From Tillus elongatus (Eukaryota > Arthropoda > Insecta > Coleoptera > Cleridae), in contig OZ023264.1 of the NCBI GenBank assembly GCA_964006375.1, positions 172,086,295-172,150,294 on the forward strand: 64,000 nucleotides of DNA. Reading direction: 5' to 3'. Below the pieces are notes generated by a model. That model was not told the origin of the DNA and did no database searches. It was given only the letters and a program-made list of their open reading frames with translations. The translations under genes and the position numbers were made by a program. Shown one piece after another: positions 57,754 to 64,000 of the stretch (the first letter of the stretch is position 1; the number at the start of each line of letters is the position of its first letter).

Positions 57754-58068
57754 TCTGGACACAGCAAGTGCGTTATGCTAGTGAATTTTCATAAAACTAT
57801 TTTTTAATAGCAATAATGTGTTTTTTTAAGAAAGCAGGCATCACATTTGGTTACCAGTATAATCTATATAGTAAAAACAATGTGCCATGTTTCATCAAAA
57901 TAACTTTATTGTTTGAAAATGTAAAAAAAAAATTCCGAAAGTAAATTTAAAGTGTTCCCGAAAAAACTCGTTTTTTGGTCAACCTTATAGGTTAATAGCA
58001 AATTGAACTATTCAAATATTAAGCATTTGATCAAAATTCGCTACCATAACGCACTTACTGCGTCCAGA
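57754..58068. mobile_element. M40 MITE heading the longest TAR copy
   Basis: Arms TCTGGACACAGCAAGTGCG and CGCACTTACTGCGTCCAGA; 315 bp. Confidence 0.83.
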
Positions 58069-59125
58069 ATTTTTGTTCTTACAAACATGCATTATATTTC
58101 GATGGAAAATGCAAAAATGCAATAACATAAGGCATGTTTGATTAAAAAAAAAAAAATTTGTATCACCAACGACTTATGGGCCACCCTGTGATTGTAGAAA
58201 TAATTTTTTAAGATGTAGCTCAAGACACCCTATAATTAATATATACAAATTTTTTTCATATCTTGTGTAATAACAAATATATTGAGATTAATTGATTTTT
58301 TTTAACGAAAATTCTACAAAAATTATATACCATTAACGATAAACTCTATAGCTAAGACTACTGACAAGCTTCAGAGAAAGGGTCTATTTGAAATGAATTT
58401 TAAGATGTAGCTCAAGACACCCTATAATTAATATATACAAATTTTTTTCATATTTTGTGTAATAACAAATATATTGGGCTTTATTGATTTTTTTTAACGA
58501 AAATTCTACAAAAATTATATACCATTAACGATAAAAACCCCAATTTATTTTTGTTTAAATGCCTATAACTTTTTTGTCTTTCGACTTACAGAGCTAAATT
58601 TTGGTAGGTAACTTCCCTATAATGATACAAACCCGCGTATACAATTTGGTTGCCCTTACTTTGTTAATTTTGGAGATATAATTTTTTTTCGAAAGAAAAC
58701 ACACAATTTTCCGGGAAAACCTCGTCGGATTTTCCTGGATAACGAACATATCCAAGCCACTTGCAAAACGAAGGTACTCACCAATTTTGACGTTTAAAAT
58801 CGCGATTTTGACGTTTTGAGAACCCAAATTTATTTTTCTTTGAATGCCTGTAACTTTTTTGTCCTTTAACCTACAAAGCTAAATTTTGGTGTGTAACTTG
58901 CCTATAATGATATAAACCCACATATGAAATTTGGTTGCCCTTACTTTGTTAATTTTGAAAATATAAAAAAAAACGATTTTTTTCGAAAGAAAACACAAAA
59001 TTTTCCGGGAAAACCTCGGCGGATTTTTCTGGCTAATAAACTTATCCAAGCCATTTGCGAAAGAAAGGCACTGACCAAGTTTTATCAAAATCGGTCCATT
59101 ATTTTTTAAGTTATAGGTGTGACAC

Positions 59126-59129
<4 letters not shown>

Positions 59130-59205
<76 letters not shown>
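59130..59205. repeat. (TA)n at the TAR position
   Basis: Followed by AAACATATAAAGTCTG. Confidence 0.97.
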
Positions 59206-59207
<2 letters not shown>

Positions 59208-59345
59208 ATATAAAGTCTGAAACTGACCTCGGATTTGGGTTCCGGGAGTCCTAAATAGCGCTCATTTGAAGAAATTTTTTCAAAATTCGAAAGTCGAGAT
59301 CTCCTCATTAGTTAATTTTTTTTAAGAAAATTCACTAAAAAGTTA

Positions 59346-60595
59346 GGTTTGGGGGTAGTTTACATATTTGCAGGACTGCCATTGCACTAGTTCTCATAAC
59401 GACTAAACTACTTGCTCATTACAACATTTCTGTGGAAATTGATGATAGATAAAAAATAGAAAAAAAATTAATAACTTGAAAGACCTCTTGCGTCTAATCG
59501 TTAAAATTTTGTATAGAGGTGAGTTGATCTTAATCGAGCTTATTTTGGCTGAAAAATCTGTGGTAGGTCGGTTGTACATTGAATTCCGGGACACCTGTAT
59601 AACAACTTCGCCATATTCAAGAAAATAGACCAATGCGCATAAATATAGTCATATTCCAACCCTACTCTTTTTAGTTGTTTCCTCGTATACGGCAAATGGG
59701 AGACCCTGTTGACAACCACTGTTAAGATCACGCGCCAATTTTGCTGCTTAAAGAATAATTTCCTCAATTTAAAGTAGTTTAATACGTCGCCGGGGCAACA
59801 AAGGAAATATTTATGGTTGTTTAATGAAATCGGATGTGTCCTCCTCAAGACAAACAATATAAAAGCATAGAACATCTTGTATGCACTACTGACAGTAACT
59901 CCATTTATCCGTTCTGCAGCATTCCAGTCTTTTCTTATCACATGCAAAGAGAGCACTATAAGCGATGAGCAACTGATATGAAATATCGATTGAACCAACC
60001 GTGAAATTCCTCCAGAGCACCAAATAAACGTTTGTACAGTGCGACAACCGACAGTAACAGAAACTGTAGCTGTTTATTCAGATCTGAACATCTGATTACA
60101 TTCTTCTAACACGTTCGAATGTCGAGTCTGCACAGATATTGGCTGGCAAATGGCAGATGTTCTGACATGAAACACGCTTCCATTAGTGCAGTTTCTTTCA
60201 CGTTTATCCTGCCATCTGTTATCCACCATTTTCCTGTAACAACATCGCATGTCTACTCAAAATGTTCCGGCACTTGATCGCCTCCATTCGAAAACTTAAA
60301 CTGTTGCATTCAGTGCATTCTCAGGAGTTTGTACCACGCAAACCATTCAACTCATGTAATAAATCTGCTGAATTCGCTTTCTGATGAGCGAACACTAAAA
60401 ACTGGCGTGTCTTTAGAGTTTGCGCTTGGAATGAACGTTTATTTAGTTCATTCGAGAAATACATTCGCACTCTGTAAAATATGGAGAAAAACTAGAAGAA
60501 GTTTGAGACTATATTTACACACAAAAAGTAGTGCTGCAAATTGAATTTTAACTTCCACATATCTGTGATAATATACTCTCATAAGAAAAATATTG
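59346..60595. other. Unassigned region
   Basis: A minus-strand frame of 152 codons (59540-59998) is the longest open frame outside elements and microsatellites. It shows no domain I recognise and may be chance. Near 59585 the text GAATTCCGGGACACCTGTA looks like a mariner-type terminus without a partner. Confidence 0.35.
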
Positions 60596-60600
60596 TTATG
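60596..60600. repeat. TTATG target duplication, left
   Basis: Repeated at 61640-61644. Confidence 0.85.
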
Positions 60601-60941
60601 TATGGATGTTAATTGCACTTGATATTAAATCCATACGTAAACATTTAATATACTTTATTATTTCACTAACTGAATAAACTATATGATACATTTAACTATA
60701 ACAATTACAACAGTACATGAGTACATAACAGATAACTGACCGAGCATTGAGGACGTGTGATTACTGTAACGGTTAGTAGCGAGGAGAGAGAGAGAGAGAG
60801 ATCGCCTAGTGTCTCTTATATGTTGTAGTTCTTGACAGCTGGCTGTCGCATAACGTAACGCAACGTTTAACTGTCAAGAGTATTTATGCAGAAACATAGA
60901 GTAGTGTTGACGGAAACACTGCGGTCGGAACCACCGCCACA
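60601..60941 (-). repeat. 3' LTR of the Gypsy derivative
   Basis: 341 bp, with an (AG)n near 60782. Matches the other LTR nearly base for base, apart from (AG)n length and small gaps. Confidence 0.93.
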
Positions 60942-60966
60942 TACCCCCCTCTCAGTGGCAACGCTA

Positions 60967-61151
60967 TTAGTTCAAGTATCTTCGTGGAAATCGAACTCTA
61001 CGTCCATGGCCTGTAGTTTGAATGGGAACGGGAACTTCACTGTCACTTTCAGTTTCACTAGGTGTTGGACTTTCACGTTACGTCTCCATATAGGAGGTAA
61101 TTTTATTGCAACCCTTGTCACGATATTGCTGCTTGAAGAATCTTCGGCCAT
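60967..61151 (-). pseudogene. Gypsy remnant: gag start joined to pol end
   Basis: From the ATG at 61151 the minus strand reads MAEDSSSSNIVTRVAIKLPP IWRR, the usual start of a Gypsy gag. After a few residues the similarity changes, in another frame, to SETESDSEVPVPI and GHGRRVRFPRRYLN with a stop at 60967-60969, the usual C-terminus of Gypsy pol. The gag frame ends at 60972-60974. Everything between the two ends of the coding region is deleted. It has no enzymatic domain. Confidence 0.8.
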
Positions 61152-61301
61152 TGTGAAAAAAATCAGATAATTTTTAAATTAGAAAGGAGTGGCCTGTTTA
61201 GATATTCGTTTTCTGTAGGCATGGGCACGTGTATGGAAGTTAGGCGACGTCGGCTGGAACATCAGGCTCGGCATCTTCGGCTTGCGGCACGGGGTCCCCA
61301 A

Positions 61302-61639
61302 TATGGATGTTAATTGCACTTGTTGATATTAAATCCATACGTAAACATTTAATATACTTTATTATTTCACTAACTGAATAAACTATATGATACATTTAAC
61401 TATAACAATTACAACAGTATATGAGTACATAACAGATAACTGACCGAGCATTGAGGACGTGTGTTTACTGTAGCGGTTGGTAGCGAGGAGAGAGAGAGAT
61501 CGCCTGGTGTCTCTTATATGTTGTAGTTCTTGACAGCTGGCTGTCGCATAACGTAACGCAACGTTTAACTGTCAAGAGTATTTATGCAGAAACATAGAGT
61601 AGTGTTGACGGAAACACTGCGGTCGGAACCACCGCCACA
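61302..61639 (-). repeat. 5' LTR of the Gypsy derivative
   Basis: 338 bp; shorter (AG)n than the partner. Confidence 0.93.
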
Positions 61640-61649
61640 TTATGAAATG

Positions 61650-62465
61650 AATTTAGGGTCACAATAAAATATTCGTATTCCTGTACCCATAAACTTCTGA
61701 AACGTTATATTACTTGAGCTTTAACGAATAAATATTAATTTTCACCAAATTACCCTCCATTTATCCCCCACCCAATAAAGCGATCTTACACAAAAACAAC
61801 TCGAAGCGTTCCTTGCTCTGGTGCTAACCGGAGACCAAATTTAAAGATGATATCTCAATTCGTTCGAAAGTTATTGTGACTACTAGCAGCCAGGCGTACA
61901 AGCCGACAGACCGATCGGCCGACAGACAAAAAAAAATTGGTTGCAGAATCAAGTTTTCCATATGTTTTGAGACTTTTCACGCCATTTTAGTTTCGAAATT
62001 TCTGTCACCGATATTCCATCCTCACACATTCAACCCCTAATTTAATTTTAACACAGAATACAAGATGTTTGATGACATTGAAAGTTTTATAATAAACAAA
62101 TTCTAAAACGTTATACTACTCAGGTTTTAACGAAAAAATGACAATTTTCACCAAATCACCCCCTATTCATACCCTACCCCTAGAGAGATTTTACCCAAAA
62201 ACAATCCGAACCGTTCGTTTGTCGGGTGCTAACTGTATACCAAATTTGAAGACGATATCTCAATACGTTCTAAACTTATTGTGGTTACAAACAGACACAC
62301 AGACCGACAGGCAGATAGACTGACAGGCCGACAGGCCGACAGACTGACAGACCGACAGACACACAAAAATTGTTCCCAAATCGTATTTGCTATATGTTTT
62401 GACACTTTTTATGACGTTCAAGCGAAAAAAATTGGAATTTTGTCGCCGATCCCACACTTCCACAC
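61650..62465. repeat. Diverged tandem duplication, ~430-bp units, with GACA-type tract
   Basis: Unit 1 (about 61650-62060) and unit 2 (about 62080-62465) share TTTTCACCAAAT, GGTGCTAAC, GATATCTCAAT, GACCGACAG-type repeats and ATATGTTTTGA. The (GACA/GACC)n is longest at 62300-62365. Confidence 0.8.
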
Positions 62466-62472
62466 GTTGTGA

Positions 62473-64000
62473 CGATGTATAGAATAGAATAGAGTAGAAT
62501 AACTTTATTTCTGTCAGAGTTTAGAACTCAGTACTAAGTGAGGTTAAGAAAATAAGATTCTGTCAGTTATATTTAGACTGGTTCACCTATAACACTGAAA
62601 ATGAAAATATAACATTATTTTGGGTCGAGCTGTACGCAAGGAACCTAATCCTAAGTCTGTGACAGCACTTTTGCTATCTTGTTTGATATATTCCATTATC
62701 AACTAGGTTATCAACACCAAAACTATCTCATTCTAAATTTTGTATTTGTATATAGGGTAGAGGTAAAGTAGCTCTTTATATACAGGTACACAACGCTACA
62801 TCACATCTGTTATTACACTCATTCTTTGGCATTTGCAACACTAACACTTAATTATTATTGTTATATGTTACTGTCAATCCCGCCAGTTCATTTGTTTAAA
62901 GGGTACATGAAATAGGCGGGCCAGTAGAACCTGAACATTATCACAGTAAAAATAGCGTTTGATTTCAGTCTTGAATTTTCTATACTGTATTTTTTTTTCA
63001 TGTCTGAAGAAAGTGAATTGAATATTTTCGGAGACAGGTAGTAAAACATTCTTTGAGACAGTGACTTGTTAACTCTTGTTATAATCAGTTTGGCATTATT
63101 GTAGTTTTTTTCTTAGTAGTGGATATTCTCTTTTCCAAGCATACGAACATTTTCGCAGAAAAGCTCGCTGATGGTTTGGATTTTCAAGGCTTCAAATATA
63201 GATGCTATATATTCCCTGAAGCCAGCTCCTTACTCCTTACTCTTACAAATGCCTTTTGTATGATTTCTATAGAGTACAAATTTGTCTTACAGATGCCTCC
63301 CCACACAACAATCCCATAATTCGGCAATATAAAAAACTTTCCAGAAGGTTCTCGAGCATTTTAAGAAGACAATGAAGCCCTTGTATTTCGTTGGCGGGCG
63401 AGTCCATTACGCGTCCCAAATAACGTCGATTTGTTTAGCATCTCAAGGGCACTCCAGACAGAGAATATGTAGATCTGCAAAGACATTAGACGATTGCGTT
63501 CCCCTCCCATGTCATGGAGAAGTTCGTTACTGGTCTCGGCCAATGAAATTCAAAATCAGCTCCGCATGCAGATAGTAACCGTTTGAGGAGAGGCACTCCA
63601 TATAGACAAAATTCTAGGGGAAAATCGGCGGATTTTACCTAATAAGACAAAATACTTCTTCCTCTTACAAATGCCTTTTGTATGATTTCTATAGAGTGCA
63701 AATTTGTCTTATAGATGCCTCCCCACACAACAATCCCACAACATGGAATAAACTGCACTATTGCGAAGCAGAAAGTTCTTTTAAAATTTATTGGCAGGAG
63801 TTTCTTGACGAAATATAATTTACTGAAGGCAAATTTCAATCTTTTCTATACTGATTCTACATAAGGTTTGAAGGACATATGTTCATCAAAAACTACTCCA
63901 AGGCATCTGGTTGTATTAAAGTGTTTTAAGTCTGGACATTCACAGGTTGCTTGGTCACAGTTGTAGTGAAATCGTAGGGCACTTTGAAATCTAACACTGT
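62473..64000 (-). mobile_element. LINE-5: non-LTR retrotransposon 3' part, runs off the window
   Basis: Minus strand. The 3' end is a (GAATA)-type tail at 62473-62505, preceded by a long 3' region. Coding pieces belong to the RT thumb. A 90-bp coding stretch occurs twice (63238-63326 and 63662-63750), separated by about 310 bp of unrelated sequence. The 5' part lies beyond 64000. Confidence 0.75.
63205..64000 (-). pseudogene. LINE-5 reverse transcriptase thumb fragments
   Basis: From the window end, minus strand: ALRFHYNCDQATCECPDL, CLGVVFDEHMSFKPYVESV, KLLPINFKRTFCFAIVQFI and CGIVVWGGIYKTNLHSIEII, then QKAFVRG. The YGIVVWGG...QK block is a standard LINE thumb motif. The same block is present again at 63205-63330. 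Frame breaks are present. Clade not resolved. Confidence 0.72.

Larger units (their letters stand above)
57745..59345 (-). repeat. TAR repeat, longest copy, with internal duplication
   Basis: M40 (57754-58068), CACCCTATAATTAATATATAC twice (58225 and 58417), TTGGTTGCCCTTACTTTG twice (58643 and 58932), (TA)n, CCTAAATAGCGCTCATTTG, border TTAGTTAATTTTTTT/AAGAAAATTCACTAA. Confidence 0.9.
60601..61639 (-). mobile_element. Miniature Gypsy-type LTR retrotransposon
   Basis: Two near-identical LTRs (60601-60941 and 61302-61639) around 360 bp of internal sequence, with a 5-bp TSD. Minus orientation: the LTR starts TGTGGCGGTGG and ends ACATCCATA; a primer-site-like TTGGGGACCCCGTG follows the 5' LTR and a purine tract GAGAGGGGGG precedes the 3' LTR. 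Almost all of gag-pol is deleted, so it depends on another element. Confidence 0.93.

Noticed and set aside
59540..59998. 152-codon minus-strand frame as a host gene
   Set aside because: No recognisable domain, no splice or promoter context, and the sequence is AT-rich; kept only as a note in the region entry.
62281..62472. Frames rich in Asp-Arg-Gln-Thr
   Set aside because: They arise from the GACA/GACC tract.

Overview
The window is intergenic, heavily transposon-loaded, AT-rich insect DNA; I find no host protein-coding gene, no intact tRNA gene and no rRNA gene. The evidence for an insect is the set of element families: DD41D-type mariner transposases with a MWFQQDGAPPH-like motif, Penelope-like GIY-YIG fragments, tRNA-derived SINEs, a Gypsy derivative, and several non-LTR clades typical of arthropods. 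A beetle is my best guess. The abundance of (TA)n-bearing repeats resembles what I recall of weevil genomes such as rice weevil, but I cannot verify the species.

Two things dominate the layout. (1) Twenty-six (TA)n tracts. About half sit at one fixed internal position of a long noncoding interspersed repeat that I call TAR (both orientations, at least 20 full or partial copies between 11.8 and 59.3 kb). Most of the others directly border mariner elements inserted at TA. (2) Seven mariner-family copies: Mar-1 and Mar-2 abut through one TA tract (639-5968), Mar-3 and Mar-4 abut through another (15096-19207), Mar-5 (33965-36380) sits inside a TAR-associated MITE, Mar-6 (48347-49680) carries a small insertion, and Mar-7 (57 kb) is a fragment. 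Mar-3 is the freshest: its 341-bp terminal inverted repeats differ at about 3 bases and the transposase is open except for a slip in one T8/A8 run.

Region by region: 0.6-6 kb Mar-1/Mar-2; 6.8-7.7 kb Penelope-like fragments in opposite orientation with a SINE between them; 7.7-10.8 kb a decayed, nearly complete non-LTR element (endonuclease plus reverse transcriptase); 11.8-14.5 kb TAR copies, a SINE and mariner-type ends; 15.1-19.2 kb Mar-3/Mar-4; 19.5-20.6 kb a Penelope-like fragment fused to TAR; 21-24.2 kb TAR copies around a MITE that received a LINE with a perfect 58-bp target duplication; 25.6-31.2 kb a second TAR/Penelope fusion, an 89-bp minisatellite and a second copy of that region; 31.2-32.1 kb an RLE-type LINE fragment; 32-48 kb TAR, M40 MITEs, SINEs, Mar-5, a short TIR element and a LINE; 48.3-49.7 kb Mar-6; 50.8-59.3 kb TAR copies and Mar-7; 60.6-61.6 kb a miniature Gypsy element with both LTRs and TSD; 61.65-62.46 kb a tandem duplication; 62.5 kb to the end a LINE running off the window.

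Nothing here works together as an operon or pathway. The story is one of mobile elements inserting into one another, with (TA)n tracts acting both as cargo (inside TAR) and as landing pads (mariner).
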